Assembly: GCA_032251455.1 (NCBI GenBank)
Contig: JAVVEG010000008.1
Location: forward strand, 62,001 to 126,000
Source: JAVVEG01 sp032251455
Lineage (GTDB): Bacteria; Pseudomonadota; Gammaproteobacteria; Pseudomonadales; Pseudohongiellaceae
DNA: 64,000 nt
Reading direction: 5' to 3'
The position numbers were made by a program, and so were the translations under genes. Below are positions 16,410 to 24,972 of this stretch, piece after piece; within the stretch, counting starts at the first letter, position 1, and the number at the start of each line of letters is the position of its first letter. Under the pieces are notes generated by a model. It searched no databases, was not told the origin of the DNA, and was given only the letters and a program-made list of their open reading frames with translations.

Positions 16410-16604
16410 CTACTGTACCGAGTAGAGCCCGGCACTGGATCCGCCTGACACTTGTACAATTGCATTTTCAGTGATTTCCTGAACCACCGCTGCCGCCAGG
16501 GCGTCAGCCATGCGAGTGACCCAGGAGTGCTCGCCTAACGACTCACCACCTTGCGCCTCGAATTCAGTGACGATCCGTGCTGATAGACTCGATTGACTTA
16601 GCAT
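16410..16604 (-). CDS. Hypothetical small tail-region protein
   Basis: A 64-aa protein with no family I recognise, lying in the tail operon between V and the small basic protein with short gaps on each side. It is mixed helical (MADALAAAVVQEITENAIV) with a glycine/serine tail. The open frame and spacing support it; the function is unknown. Confidence 0.5.
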   Translation of the reverse strand: MLSQSSLSARIVTEFEAQGGESLGEHSWVTRMADALAAAVVQEITENAIVQVSGGSSAGLYSVQ

Positions 16605-16619
16605 GGTGCGGACTCCTCA

Positions 16620-17198
16620 TTACTCTGATGCTTGTTTGCCGACCTTGACGGTCGCCGATCCATCACCGTGTGGCACGCCGGTAAAATGGCAAATACTTTC
16701 CTGGGTGATGCAGCCCGTACCGCCATTCAGGCGTATCTGCGGCGCATCCACGGTGGCCACGCCCGCGGCCGTCACGGCGACATCGCCCTGCGACTGCACG
16801 ATCACATCGCCCGGGATCTGCACAGTCAGCACGTGCAGGGCCCTGTCGTAGTCGATCACAGCGCCATCGCCCATGACTGTGCGGCGGACATCTACGCTGG
16901 CGGCAGGGGCGGCAGCGGCGCTGCTGTACAGCCCGGCCAGGGCCACGGCAGCAACTGCATCACCGTTGGGTGCCAGCACCATGACCTGTTCACCCACTTC
17001 AGGTGGCCACCAGGAGCGATCACCGCCGGCGCGCACAGTCAGCCACGGAATCCAGTCGGTAATCCGGTCGCTGATCTCCACGCGCAGCTTGACCTGCTCG
17101 GTGTAATCGGCTTCAACCACCAGGCCGACTTCGAGCATACGCTTGACGCGGCGCTCCAGTTGGCTGATGCGTTGTTCCATCTGGTCAAGCACTGACAT
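16620..17198 (-). CDS. Baseplate assembly protein V (spike, Mu gp45-like)
   Basis: A 192-aa central spike protein. It has an N-terminal helix (LDQMEQRISQLERRVKRMLE), an OB-like domain (VRAGGDRSWWPPEVGEQVMV, then LAPNGD) and a C-terminal beta-repeat region (VTVQIPGDVIVQSQGDVAV-like pattern) that should form the spike shaft. In this phage V lies before the sheath rather than next to W-J-I, so the P2-type baseplate genes are split into two blocks. It overlaps gp37 by 14 bp. Confidence 0.88.
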   Translation of the reverse strand: MSVLDQMEQRISQLERRVKRMLEVGLVVEADYTEQVKLRVEISDRITDWIPWLTVRAGGDRSWWPPEVGEQVMVLAPNGDAVAAVALAGLYSSAAAAPAASVDVRRTVMGDGAVIDYDRALHVLTVQIPGDVIVQSQGDVAVTAAGVATVDAPQIRLNGGTGCITQESICHFTGVPHGDGSATVKVGKQASE

Positions 17199-17736
17199 CT
17201 GGCGCCTCCGCGATCAGGGTGTAATCCTCTGGATACGACTCGGGCAGCACGCCCAGCCATACTTCTGTGGGGGTAATCTGGCTGCCGGCCCAGATCGACT
17301 CACCCAGGTGCACGACTTGGCGCCAGGTCACTGACCACAGCCCCAGGCCCTTGTTGTCCAGCGCCGCGACGAATTGGTTCTGCATCCCTTCCAGCCTGGC
17401 CCCATCGACCTGAGCGCCCAACTCCCAATGCGCCTGCGGCACCAGCAGCGCCACGGCAGTGGCCAGGCTCATCGCATCGCCGGCGCGGTTGGCCGCGCCT
17501 TTTGCATTACGCGCCAGGCAATACGCCGCCAGGCGCAGATCAAAACTCTGTCGGCCGTCTCCGGCCTGATCATTCGCATAGGGCGCATCGAGCACCGTCA
17601 AAAACACGGCGGGCGCACTGACCAGGGTGCGGTTCGGGCCGTCACTGGCGAACTGCCCGGCGTAAGTCTCTATCTGCGCCAGGCCGGGCACAGCGCCCTG
17701 GATGGCCTCGATCACCGCATCGACCACAAACTGCAT
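17185..17736 (-). CDS. Mu gp37-like protein (DUF1834)
   Basis: A 183-aa protein of the DUF1834/Mu gp37 family, found between head and tail genes of Mu-like phages and thought to help head-tail joining or tail completion. Family features include the N-terminal VVDAVIEAIQGAVPG, the segment DLRLAAYCLARN and the C-terminal PEDYTLIAEAPD. It overlaps the next gene upstream by one base. Confidence 0.85.
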   Translation of the reverse strand: MQFVVDAVIEAIQGAVPGLAQIETYAGQFASDGPNRTLVSAPAVFLTVLDAPYANDQAGDGRQSFDLRLAAYCLARNAKGAANRAGDAMSLATAVALLVPQAHWELGAQVDGARLEGMQNQFVAALDNKGLGLWSVTWRQVVHLGESIWAGSQITPTEVWLGVLPESYPEDYTLIAEAPDVSA

Positions 17737-18140
17737 CAGAACCCCCCGCCTGGCATGACTTGCCGCGAGGGCGCAAACTCGGCGCTACCGGCGGTGGAAG
17801 AGGGCTCTTTGACACCGAGCTGCACCTGGCCATCAGCCACGCGCGCCAGGAACCGGATGGTGTCGTCGTAGCGCTTGGTGACCTGGTCAATGGCGTGATC
17901 GTCATACAGACGGTAGCGGGCAATGTCGGCAGCGATCGAGACAATGATGCGCGGCACTGGGATTAGCGGGGTGGTATAGCCGCCGGCCGACACATACCCA
18001 TCGATCTCACCACTGGCATCCTCGCACGCGGTCTGGACGGCCTGCGCATCGATAGCCTCGCCGGTGGCATCTGGCGCCAGGCTCAGCAGCTCAGGCTCTC
18101 CAAACCGGGTGATCAGATCTTGTAACGTGACATAGGACAT
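17736..18140 (-). CDS. Mu gp36-like head-tail connector protein (DUF1320)
   Basis: A 134-aa protein of the DUF1320/Mu gp36 family. Its N-terminus (YVTLQDLITRFGEPELLSLA) and RYDDTIRFLARVADGQVQLG are characteristic. By structure-based family knowledge such proteins act as head-tail connectors; that role is not proved here. It sits between gp35 and gp37 as in Mu. Confidence 0.9.
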   Translation of the reverse strand: MSYVTLQDLITRFGEPELLSLAPDATGEAIDAQAVQTACEDASGEIDGYVSAGGYTTPLIPVPRIIVSIAADIARYRLYDDHAIDQVTKRYDDTIRFLARVADGQVQLGVKEPSSTAGSAEFAPSRQVMPGGGF

Positions 18141-18143
18141 GGG

Positions 18144-18443
18144 TTATGACTTCGGCTCTTTTTGGGATTCATCAGCCAGGACGGCATCCAGGCGCGGATC
18201 ATCCTGGATGGCTGCCAGCTCTTTTTTGGTCAGCTCGCTGAGCGAGATCGCCTGCACCTCGCGGCTGAACTGTCGGCCGGCCCGACGCAACCGATTCACA
18301 CCACGCACGGTGCGCACCCGCAGGATCTTCTCGCTACTGCCTGGCGGCGGCGTAGGCGCAGCGGCCTTCGGTGCCTTCGGTGCTTTCGGTGCTTTCGGTG
18401 CTTTCGGTGCTGCGGGCGAGCCTGTGTTTTCAGTCTCTGGCAT
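18144..18443 (-). CDS. Mu gp35-like protein with (APK) repeats
   Basis: A 99-aa protein in the gp35 slot. Its N-terminal third is made of APK repeats from an approximately 9-bp repeated unit (about 18366-18405). The C-terminal part has LRRAGRQFSREVQAISLSEL and TKKELAAIQDDPRL, like the gp35/HI1506 family. AGGAG lies 8 bp before ATG. It is the first gene after the terminator that follows the major head gene. Confidence 0.75.
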   Translation of the reverse strand: MPETENTGSPAAPKAPKAPKAPKAPKAAAPTPPPGSSEKILRVRTVRGVNRLRRAGRQFSREVQAISLSELTKKELAAIQDDPRLDAVLADESQKEPKS

Positions 18444-18467
18444 GTGCTGGTCTCCTGTCTGATTGGG

Positions 18468-18510
18468 ATTAAAAAGCCCCGCCGGTACGGCTGGCGGGGT
18501 AAAGTGCTTC
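18468..18510 (-). promoter_or_regulatory. Candidate activator-dependent late promoter for tail operon
   Basis: On the minus strand an AAGCACTT dyad core (centre 18505.5) is followed 35 bp downstream by TTTAAT (18468-18473), five of six bases of a -10 box. The inferred start near 18461 leaves a short leader with a good ribosome site for the gene at 18443. The arrangement repeats at two other operons. Confidence 0.5.
18471..18499 (-). terminator. Intrinsic terminator after major head gene
   Basis: On the minus strand a GC-rich stem (CCCCGCC ... GGCGGGG) is followed by TTTTT. It lies 40 bp after the major head gene stop and separates head from tail transcription. Confidence 0.85.
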
Positions 18511-18538
18511 CTTGCGTGCTATGGCCCCGTCTGAATCG

Positions 18539-19441
18539 TTACGCTGTCGCCATCCAAGGGTGCAGTATCAGCTGACTGGTGCCGGCCCATTCGTTGGTCT
18601 CGCCGCCTGCAGCCAGTGAGTTGGAGAGCACTTTGCGCGCCAGCCCTTCGAGCGTGTTGGGCACCATTGTGTGGGTGTGACGCAGGCCCAGAGGGCGCTC
18701 GTAGTCGCCCTTGAGACTGGTCAGGCGCTGCCGGGCTGCCTCGTAGTTAGCCGCGTTGAACGCCTGCTTGCTGCGCACTACCAGTTGCCACAGGCCGGGG
18801 CCGGCATTGACTCGCGCGTCGACACCGAATACAAACTTGTCTGTCATGAACACCTTGCTGTCGTTCAGATCCGTGATCTGGCGGAAGTCGTAGTCACGGC
18901 GTCGCTGGAAAATGATTGGGCGGATCACGCGCGACAGATCCATCACGTACCAGGCTGGCCCGGCGCCGCCCATGTCATTGGACTTGCTGATCTCTTCGCC
19001 AGAGGCATCCAGCACAGGGTGATCGGCATCGAACAGCGGCTGGCCGTCGTAGCAGATCGGATTGGATTCCAGCACCTCGACCGTCAGCTCGTTCGGGTGC
19101 TCGCGTGAGACACGCCCAAACTCGTTAAACACCGGACCGTACAAGCCAAAGGTGTCGTCTTCAATGCGGTCGCGCTCGACGCCTTCCGTGAGTTCAAACT
19201 TGCGGTTCTTGATGCTGAAATCAGCGCCTTCCAGGCTGTGCAGCACCCGGTCGCCAATCCACTCACGCATCCGCGGGAGTGTTTTGAGCCAGGGATAAAT
19301 CTCAACAGCGGTTGTGGAGGGTACAACTGTGCTGTACATCTCCCAGACTGCCCCGTCATCGCCCAGCGACTCAAAGCCCTGCTGGAAGTTCGTTTTCAGC
19401 CCTTTGAAAAGGATTTCAAGGTTCGCGCTGGTCAAGTCCAT
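18539..19441 (-). CDS. Major head protein T (Mu gpT-like)
   Basis: A 300-aa major capsid protein of the Mu gpT family. Typical segments are SANLEILFKGLKTNFQQGFE, the EIYPWLKTLPRMREWIGDR run and RTLEG-like VPNTLEGLARKVLSN. The ATG at 19441 with GGAG 7 bp upstream is preferred to the TTG 15 bp earlier. The gene is followed by a terminator. Confidence 0.95.
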   Translation of the reverse strand: MDLTSANLEILFKGLKTNFQQGFESLGDDGAVWEMYSTVVPSTTAVEIYPWLKTLPRMREWIGDRVLHSLEGADFSIKNRKFELTEGVERDRIEDDTFGLYGPVFNEFGRVSREHPNELTVEVLESNPICYDGQPLFDADHPVLDASGEEISKSNDMGGAGPAWYVMDLSRVIRPIIFQRRRDYDFRQITDLNDSKVFMTDKFVFGVDARVNAGPGLWQLVVRSKQAFNAANYEAARQRLTSLKGDYERPLGLRHTHTMVPNTLEGLARKVLSNSLAAGGETNEWAGTSQLILHPWMATA

Positions 19442-19486
19442 GTCAGTCTCCTGCAAAGTAAAATAGTGGTTTACGCCAGTGTGGGT

Positions 19487-19918
19487 TTACGCCAGGGCGC
19501 CGTGACTGGGATCGATCGAGACCCAGACGCCGTCGTCGTCGACGCCATCGATCACCCCAGCCGAGCTGCGCGTGCCAGTGCCATCGGTGAGCGCCACGGT
19601 GGTGTCATCGACGATGTAGCACTGCTTGCCGATGTCCGTGGCAGCGATGGCATCGGCGCCGGCGCTGTTGTTAAAGCGGAAGATGCCACGATCGACCTCC
19701 ACTATCTGTGCGCCGTCGGCGCCGTCGGTGTTATCGATCTCCCGGACAGCCGCGCCGACTGCGCGCAGTCCGGTGGCGGTGGCGCCTGGTTGCGCAAAGC
19801 CGCCTGCATTCAGTGCGACGATCACGCCGGCATAGACGTGTATGGCGGCAGCGGCCAGGTAACCGCGGCGCGTGCTCTCGCGGGTCGGTGTGTTGCGGTT
19901 TTTAGTTGCAGCGGTCAT
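19487..19918 (-). CDS. Probable head decoration protein
   Basis: A 143-aa protein between the protease/scaffold and the major head protein, the usual place for a capsid decoration or stabilising protein. It is alanine/glycine rich and beta-prone (YLAAAAIHVYAGVIVALNAG and QCYIVDDTTVALTDGTGTRS), with a lambda-gpD-like look at the C-terminal part. The exact family is not certain. Confidence 0.7.
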   Translation of the reverse strand: MTAATKNRNTPTRESTRRGYLAAAAIHVYAGVIVALNAGGFAQPGATATGLRAVGAAVREIDNTDGADGAQIVEVDRGIFRFNNSAGADAIAATDIGKQCYIVDDTTVALTDGTGTRSSAGVIDGVDDDGVWVSIDPSHGALA

Positions 19919-19971
19919 CGGTGACTCCTCTTGCTAAGTGCGGCTATAAAAATGCGGTTATGGAAGTGGGT

Positions 19972-21231
19972 TCAGGATGCGTTGGCCAGCTGGTACGCTT
20001 CCGGCGTGATACCCATCGCTTTGCACACAGCGATCTCAGCGGCGCTCAACGTGGTTGAGTCGCCCGCTGGAGGTTTGCCGCCGGTCTGGGTCGCCTTGAG
20101 GGCTGCCACGCCAGGCGCGTCCTGTAAATGTTGCGTCAAGGCCGCCAGGCCCTGTTTGCGCAGCCAGGTGGCTGTGGCTTGTCCGGCGATGCGGCCATCG
20201 GACAACCCCTCTTCGATCAGCCGGTCCAGCTCGGTTTTCTCGCCAGTGGCTTTCAGTGCCGCCAGCTGGGCTGTGGCTTCCTCGTACACTGCGCGTGGCA
20301 CGGTGTCGCCCAGCTGAGCCGCTTTGGCTTTGGCAGCCGCTGTATCCGGTGCAGGCGGTTCGATGCTTTTCAGCGCCTCGATCAGGCTTTCGGGCGGATT
20401 GGTGATCTCGCCGCTGTCGATCGCTGACAACGTGCCGGCCGATCGCGAGGCTTCTGTGCTGATCGCAGCCAGGGCGGTACTGATATCCTCGAAGCTCATG
20501 CCTGCATCGCGCAGCCTTTTCAGCTCTGCGCGGGCGTCGCCGCCCGTGCCATCCCCGGCCTGGCCTTTGGGGGTCGCATCCTCTTCCATCAGGACGGCCA
20601 GCTTGACGGCGCCGTCCTTGAGTGCGGCAATCGCCGCTTCGATATCTGTGTCTTTTGCCTCTGGGGTCAGGTCAAGCAGCTTGATCAGGGTGGCTTTATC
20701 CACGATGTCCTCCTGGGGGTGTGATTGGGCTTGGGTGTAGTAAGCACGGGCGGCGGCCAGGGTGGCCTGCTCGCCGTCGATGGCAGGCGTGTTTGTCAGC
20801 GCCACATGCAGCAGCTCGATCACGTTGCCGCCGGTGTCGTAACTGAACACCGGAGACAGGTACCGGTATTCACCGGCATCGATAGCGCGTGCAGCAGCTG
20901 CTGTCCAGGTGATCGGGCCATACAGACCGTCGGGGCGCCATTCCAGTGCTTTTGCTTCAACCCAGCCAGACGCTGGCGCGGGACGGCCGTTCTGGCCAGA
21001 AAGCAGAGTTTGATGTTCGTAGTCGATAACCAGGTCTGTTGCCCGTGCTGCGGCTGTGGCGATGACATCGCGCGCCCGCTCAGGGCTCAGATGCCAGGGG
21101 CCGGTGCCCGCCATCGCGCCACGCGGCGCATCAAAGGTGCCAGCAGGGATCAGGCGCACGATGCGCTCGCCGGGGCGAACTTCCAGGGCAAGGGCGGCGA
21201 CACGCAGACAGTTGTTGGTGGTAGTAGGCAT
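19972..21231 (-). CDS. Head protease I with scaffold region (Mu gpI/Z-like)
   Basis: A 419-aa Mu I-type prohead protease fused to a scaffold-like C-terminal half, which in Mu is also made separately as Z. The N-terminal half has RIVRLIPAGTFDAPRG and the family block LVIDYEHQTLLSGQNGRPAP, then GEYRYLSPVFSYD. The C-terminal half is rich in charged helices. ATG 21231 is preferred to TTG 21288, because the family starts near here. A dyad and a possible -10 lie just upstream; if the promoter is real the leader is very short or absent, so the start is uncertain. Confidence 0.88.
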   Translation of the reverse strand: MPTTTNNCLRVAALALEVRPGERIVRLIPAGTFDAPRGAMAGTGPWHLSPERARDVIATAAARATDLVIDYEHQTLLSGQNGRPAPASGWVEAKALEWRPDGLYGPITWTAAAARAIDAGEYRYLSPVFSYDTGGNVIELLHVALTNTPAIDGEQATLAAARAYYTQAQSHPQEDIVDKATLIKLLDLTPEAKDTDIEAAIAALKDGAVKLAVLMEEDATPKGQAGDGTGGDARAELKRLRDAGMSFEDISTALAAISTEASRSAGTLSAIDSGEITNPPESLIEALKSIEPPAPDTAAAKAKAAQLGDTVPRAVYEEATAQLAALKATGEKTELDRLIEEGLSDGRIAGQATATWLRKQGLAALTQHLQDAPGVAALKATQTGGKPPAGDSTTLSAAEIAVCKAMGITPEAYQLANAS

Positions 21232-21237
21232 GCGGCC

Positions 21238-21283
21238 ATTGTCAGGCCACAGGGCAGGGCGGGTAAGATGAAGTGCTTCAGCA
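21238..21283 (-). promoter_or_regulatory. Candidate activator-dependent late promoter before gene I
   Basis: An imperfect dyad at 21266-21283 matches 15 of 18 bases of the perfect palindrome at 29587-29604. A GACAAT -10-like box at 21238-21243 lies 34 bp downstream, the same spacing as at the lysis operon. Mu has its PI promoter in this place. A second candidate (TTGCAC at 21332-21337, 17 bp, TACGCT at 21309-21314) is weaker. Confidence 0.5.
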
Positions 21284-21403
21284 GTCAAAAGCAGCTGCTG
21301 TTATCGGCAGCGTACAGCCGCAGCGCGAATTGTGCAAGAGGCTCTCAGAGGCCGCTGGTGCGACAATAACGCCGCAACCACCCTTGGGGCCGAACAAAAA
21401 CTC

Positions 21404-21441
21404 TTAAACGATTTTAAACGGTCATTAAACGGTTTTAAACG
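21404..21441. repeat. Four helically phased TTAAACG repeats at genome centre
   Basis: TTAAACG occurs at 21404, 21414, 21425 and 21435, spaced 10, 11 and 10 bp. Two more copies, 11 bp apart, lie at 39345 and 39356 after the repressor gene. The 273-bp region between G and I is otherwise without a gene. In Mu the strong gyrase site lies between G and I near the genome centre; this position is about 18.1 kb from the left end of a 34.9-kb element. A gyrase or DNA-bending role is inferred. Confidence 0.7.
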
Positions 21442-21504
21442 GTGTCTGGGTGGGGAGGGATGGGCGCATGGCGCAGAATCGGACAAATCTGACCAAAAAA
21501 GGCT

Positions 21505-21996
21505 TTATTTGATGCGGACCTGTTCGCCGATGTGGCGCGCCAGAATATCGACAATCAGCGGCTTGTCAGACTCGGCGATGCCGAGCCAGGGACGGGCGGG
21601 GATGGCGGGCAGGGTTTTGCGGGTGCGGATTGAGCTGAGCTGTCCCCGGCCGAACTGGTGCACGGCGCCATAGACCCGGTCCGTGCCGAACTGGACTGCG
21701 TCAGGCGAAGCTTGCCAGCGCAGCAGATCCCGCAGGTTGCCGCTGTCGACCAGGATATCGGATGGGCGGCCGCGTTTTTCCTTGCGCTTGAGCGTGGAGT
21801 CCGCCAGCGGTTCCCAGGGGGTGCCATCCGGCGCGACGGCGCTGTCCCAGCGTTCGCGATGCTGCAAATCCAGTAGCTCGCCGATCTGTCGGAACGCGGG
21901 CTCCAGATTGACGCTGGCATTGAGCAGCTGCAGCAGCGCTTTGCGCACCTGGGTGTCGTCGTAGTCGATATCGATGTTCAGTGTTGCGCCGGTCAT
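21505..21996 (-). CDS. Virion morphogenesis protein G (Mu gpG-like)
   Basis: A 163-aa tail completion protein of the Mu gpG/P2 gpS type, needed to mature the tail for joining. Features are LNIDIDYDDTQVRKALLQL, the block HRERWDSAVAPDGTPWEPLA and the end PARPWLGI. AGGA lies about 8 bp before the ATG. Confidence 0.9.
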   Translation of the reverse strand: MTGATLNIDIDYDDTQVRKALLQLLNASVNLEPAFRQIGELLDLQHRERWDSAVAPDGTPWEPLADSTLKRKEKRGRPSDILVDSGNLRDLLRWQASPDAVQFGTDRVYGAVHQFGRGQLSSIRTRKTLPAIPARPWLGIAESDKPLIVDILARHIGEQVRIK

Positions 21997-22020
21997 TTTT
22001 TGGTCCTATACTAAAAATGA

Positions 22021-22099
22021 TGCTCATCGTGCGGGCAGTCCCCGCCCGGACCACCAATCCCACGCACGGAGCATGCCACGACGGGGCGGCGGCGTGGCA
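22021..22099. other. Intergenic region with two hairpins between MuF and G
   Basis: The 108 bp between the MuF-like gene and G has two inverted repeats: CGGGC/GCCCG around 22033-22048 and TGCCACG/CGTGGCA at 22074-22080 and 22093-22099. No T-run follows either, so they may act in RNA processing or translation rather than termination. The purpose is unknown. Confidence 0.35.
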
Positions 22100-22104
22100 A
22101 ACCA

Positions 22105-23361
22105 TTACCTTCCTGTGCGCCGATACAACCTGACACCCTTCCGGAAATCCTCCACGGCGACGACTGCATCGTCAGTTTCTTGGAATGTTGTCACGCCCGC
22201 CCAACCATTGCGACCCCATTCAAACACAGCAATGCCTGGCTGATCGCGGCCAGGTATTCGGTAATGTGCGATGTAGCGGCGCCTCAGTACCGGCTTGCTG
22301 CTAGCGCCATGCCATTCGGCGGCGACCCATATCTCATCGGGGCTCTTTACCGTGCGCGCCAGCAGCTTCATAAATCTCTCGCGCCCACGCTTTTGCACTT
22401 TCCACTCCCCTGTCTGCTTAAGAAACAGCGCCTCGGATATCAAGAGCGGCTCTCCGACCTGATCGGTCAGCAGCGCCGGCTTGCCCAGATCAGCTCCAAA
22501 TTCACTCAGGAACCCTCTGACATACTGCTCATCAGATAGTCCCTGCGGCATCAGATCCGATTCGGCAAACCGCCGGGCTCGCGGCAACGAATCGGAGGCG
22601 CGGCGAGGCGGGAAAACCCGGCCTGGCAGACCGCGCAAGGGCTCATCGAGTTGTGGTGGCGCATCGCCTCGGATCCGGCTTGCGCCTGGGCGAAACTCAA
22701 AGCCGGGGTCGACTCCCTTTGGCACACGGATAGTCTGCGGGCTCGGGCCGCGTATGCCGATCGTGCGGTCCTCCCACTGGATCGCGGGTGCCTTCTCTCT
22801 GACTGTCAATCCCAGGCGCTCGACATCGGCCTGGGACAGCGTGAACTTCTTGCAGGAGCACCCCCACCCGTTCTGTGGGGACCAGATATCCCACCAGGGA
22901 TCATCCAGCGGCAGCACTGTGCCATCCAGTGCCAGGTGTTCGGGCCGGGGGTCGGAGCTGCCGCCGTGCCGGTACAGCCCAAACGGGCGCGCCTTGCGCA
23001 GCTCGGGGTCAGCGATCTGGGCTTCTCGCCCGGCGTGGTAGCTTTGCCGCAGATTGGTCTCGTAAATCACTCGCGTGCGCCAGTTGCGGCCACCCTTGAA
23101 CGGCCAGCCGTTGCGCTCGACAATGGCATCAAACTCTTTCCTGAAATCCTCAATGGTGCTGCCGTTTTCGATAAATCCGCCGATCGCCGCCTGGAAATCC
23201 TCCACGATCGCCATGCGGTTGGCCCCGGCAACCATAAAGACATGATCGTGCTCGCGCCCCTGGATATCCGTCCAGGCTTGCGTGGGAATAGGCACTTTGC
23301 TGCGGAAAAAGTCGATCTGCTCCTTGAACGGCAGCCGGCGCGCCTGGGTCGCTGCGCTCAT
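22105..23361 (-). CDS. MuF head morphogenesis protein fused to nuclease-like toxin domain
   Basis: A 418-aa protein. The N-terminal about 200 residues are the Mu gp30 (F) minor head domain: RVIYETNLRQSYHAGREAQI, then LALDGTVLPLDDPWWDIWSP and NGWGCSCKK. A spacer rich in Pro/Arg follows. The C-terminal about 120 residues (LLISEALFLKQTGEWKVQ, then VKSPDEIWVAAEWHG, RRRYIAHYRIPG and the end VRLYRRTGR) resemble the barnase/EndoU/colicin-like nuclease domains fused to MuF proteins in many prophages. Mu F itself lacks this tail. Such domains may be ejected with the DNA and act in the new host. Nuclease activity is inferred. It overlaps the portal gene by 4 bp. Confidence 0.85.
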   Translation of the reverse strand: MSAATQARRLPFKEQIDFFRSKVPIPTQAWTDIQGREHDHVFMVAGANRMAIVEDFQAAIGGFIENGSTIEDFRKEFDAIVERNGWPFKGGRNWRTRVIYETNLRQSYHAGREAQIADPELRKARPFGLYRHGGSSDPRPEHLALDGTVLPLDDPWWDIWSPQNGWGCSCKKFTLSQADVERLGLTVREKAPAIQWEDRTIGIRGPSPQTIRVPKGVDPGFEFRPGASRIRGDAPPQLDEPLRGLPGRVFPPRRASDSLPRARRFAESDLMPQGLSDEQYVRGFLSEFGADLGKPALLTDQVGEPLLISEALFLKQTGEWKVQKRGRERFMKLLARTVKSPDEIWVAAEWHGASSKPVLRRRYIAHYRIPGRDQPGIAVFEWGRNGWAGVTTFQETDDAVVAVEDFRKGVRLYRRTGR

Positions 23362-24950
23362 AGTCCTTCCAGGATATCGTACCGGCCTGCCAGGTGCGCA
23401 GCGGACAAGGCGTCAGTCATCACATCGGCAAACTGATCAATGCTCAGCCCTGGCAGCAGGGTGACCAGGCGGTTGCGCAGGTCATCCAGATCCCGTGCCT
23501 GCATCACCTGCTCGCGGATCTGCTCCACCCACTGCTCGATGTGCACATCGGCCGCCGATTCCAGGCGCGAGAGCTGCACCTGCGGGGCGTCCACTGACAG
23601 GGGTTTGAGTGCGGGCTGCATCAGCGCAGCTGTGCCTGGGCCTGGTAGTGCCCGGAAGGCGCCGAACGGTGAGACAGGCGCTGCTGGCGGCGCGGCTTGC
23701 AGCACTTCGTCGTCATCGCCCGCTTTGGGGATGCCGGATTTCTCATGCAGCCACCACTGCGGGATCTGCGCGCCCATAGAGACAAAGATCGGCAGGGAGT
23801 CTGCCAGCAGCTTCAGGTCGGCAGTCTCGCCGGCGTCGATAAAAAACCGGGGCGCCCGGCGTGGATCATCGATACCAAAGTTCAGCGCGGCCAGTGGCCA
23901 GAGTATGTCACGGCGGATAGTGCTGGCGTACTGCCTGCAATCGGATTTGATCAGACTGTGCTGGCCACGCTCGTGCACATTGCCCAGGGCGTTGGTGTTG
24001 GTGCCCTCGCCTGTGCCGCTGGTCAGCGTGCCACCCAGAATGACCTTGGACTTGGCGCGCTCACACCAGGTCATCATCGCCTGGTACATATCAGCATGGC
24101 CTTCAGCGGCTTGCAGGAAATCGATCTGCATGCCGTCGGGGATGATTCCCGCCGCATTCTGCCCGAGACTGACTACCGCGCGCAGCAGCGTGGCTTTTTC
24201 TTTTTCCGAGGCGTTGCGCGGGTATTTGCCGACCCGCGCCGGCAGGCCGTAAATCTCCAGCAGCTGTGCCAGGTCGCCCAGGGCATAGTTCTGGAACAGA
24301 TACGGCCACACCAGCATCCGGTGCAGTCCGGTGCGCGCGACATAGCCAGGCTTGGCCTTGTGCCGGTGCTGCACCCAGCCCAGGGGCCACAGCTCGGCGC
24401 CAGTGCGGCTCATGTCACGCAGCATGATGCGGTTCTGATCATCCGGGTGCAAGCGGAACCAGCTGTGCGGGCGCCACTGTGGCTGACCGATGTAGCGCTG
24501 GGCGCCGTCACGCTCCCAGGGGATTTCCAGGTTGGTCCAGCCGTGACCCAGTGCTGCGCCCATATCGATGATCAGATCCTCGACATCCAGGCAGCCGAAC
24601 ACTTCAATGGCGTGGTCTGCGGCGCGTTTTTCTGCTGCGCTGGCGCTATCAGGCGGCACGATCTGCCATTCCAGCTCGGCGGCCAGCTGCCGGCGCTTGG
24701 CCATGTCGGCGCCGATTTGCGGGTCTTTTTCTTCCATGTCATCGAATAGCTCGGATTGAGCCTTGAGATCCCCCTGCTCAGCGCTCTCCAGGATCTGATA
24801 CAGCCGCTCGGGGGTCAGGCCCTTGCTCGGGTGTTCGGCAAATTCGCGGCGCAGCTGGCCGATGCGCGCGTCGCCGCTGGTTTGCTGCTCATCCAGGGCG
24901 TCCTGGGCATCACTGCCGAAAAGCTTCTTTATCAGGGTTTTAATGGACAT
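23358..24950 (-). CDS. Portal protein (Mu gp29-like, DUF935)
   Basis: A 530-aa portal protein of the DUF935 family, forming the ring at the packaging vertex. Conserved parts are RLYQILESAEQGDLKAQSEL-type N-terminal sequence, DMEEKDPQIGADMAKRR, the NLEIPWERDG region and GGTLTSGTGEGTNTNALGNV with HERGQHSL. The C-terminal region is variable. It is 22 bp after the terminase gene. Confidence 0.95.
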   Translation of the reverse strand: MSIKTLIKKLFGSDAQDALDEQQTSGDARIGQLRREFAEHPSKGLTPERLYQILESAEQGDLKAQSELFDDMEEKDPQIGADMAKRRQLAAELEWQIVPPDSASAAEKRAADHAIEVFGCLDVEDLIIDMGAALGHGWTNLEIPWERDGAQRYIGQPQWRPHSWFRLHPDDQNRIMLRDMSRTGAELWPLGWVQHRHKAKPGYVARTGLHRMLVWPYLFQNYALGDLAQLLEIYGLPARVGKYPRNASEKEKATLLRAVVSLGQNAAGIIPDGMQIDFLQAAEGHADMYQAMMTWCERAKSKVILGGTLTSGTGEGTNTNALGNVHERGQHSLIKSDCRQYASTIRRDILWPLAALNFGIDDPRRAPRFFIDAGETADLKLLADSLPIFVSMGAQIPQWWLHEKSGIPKAGDDDEVLQAAPPAAPVSPFGAFRALPGPGTAALMQPALKPLSVDAPQVQLSRLESAADVHIEQWVEQIREQVMQARDLDDLRNRLVTLLPGLSIDQFADVMTDALSAAHLAGRYDILEGL

Positions 24951-24972
24951 TTAACTTCCTCTTGTTCGGCTG

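Noticed and set aside
18162..18575. A plus-strand protein with RCF repeats.
   Set aside because: It is the antisense of the APK repeats of the gp35-like gene.
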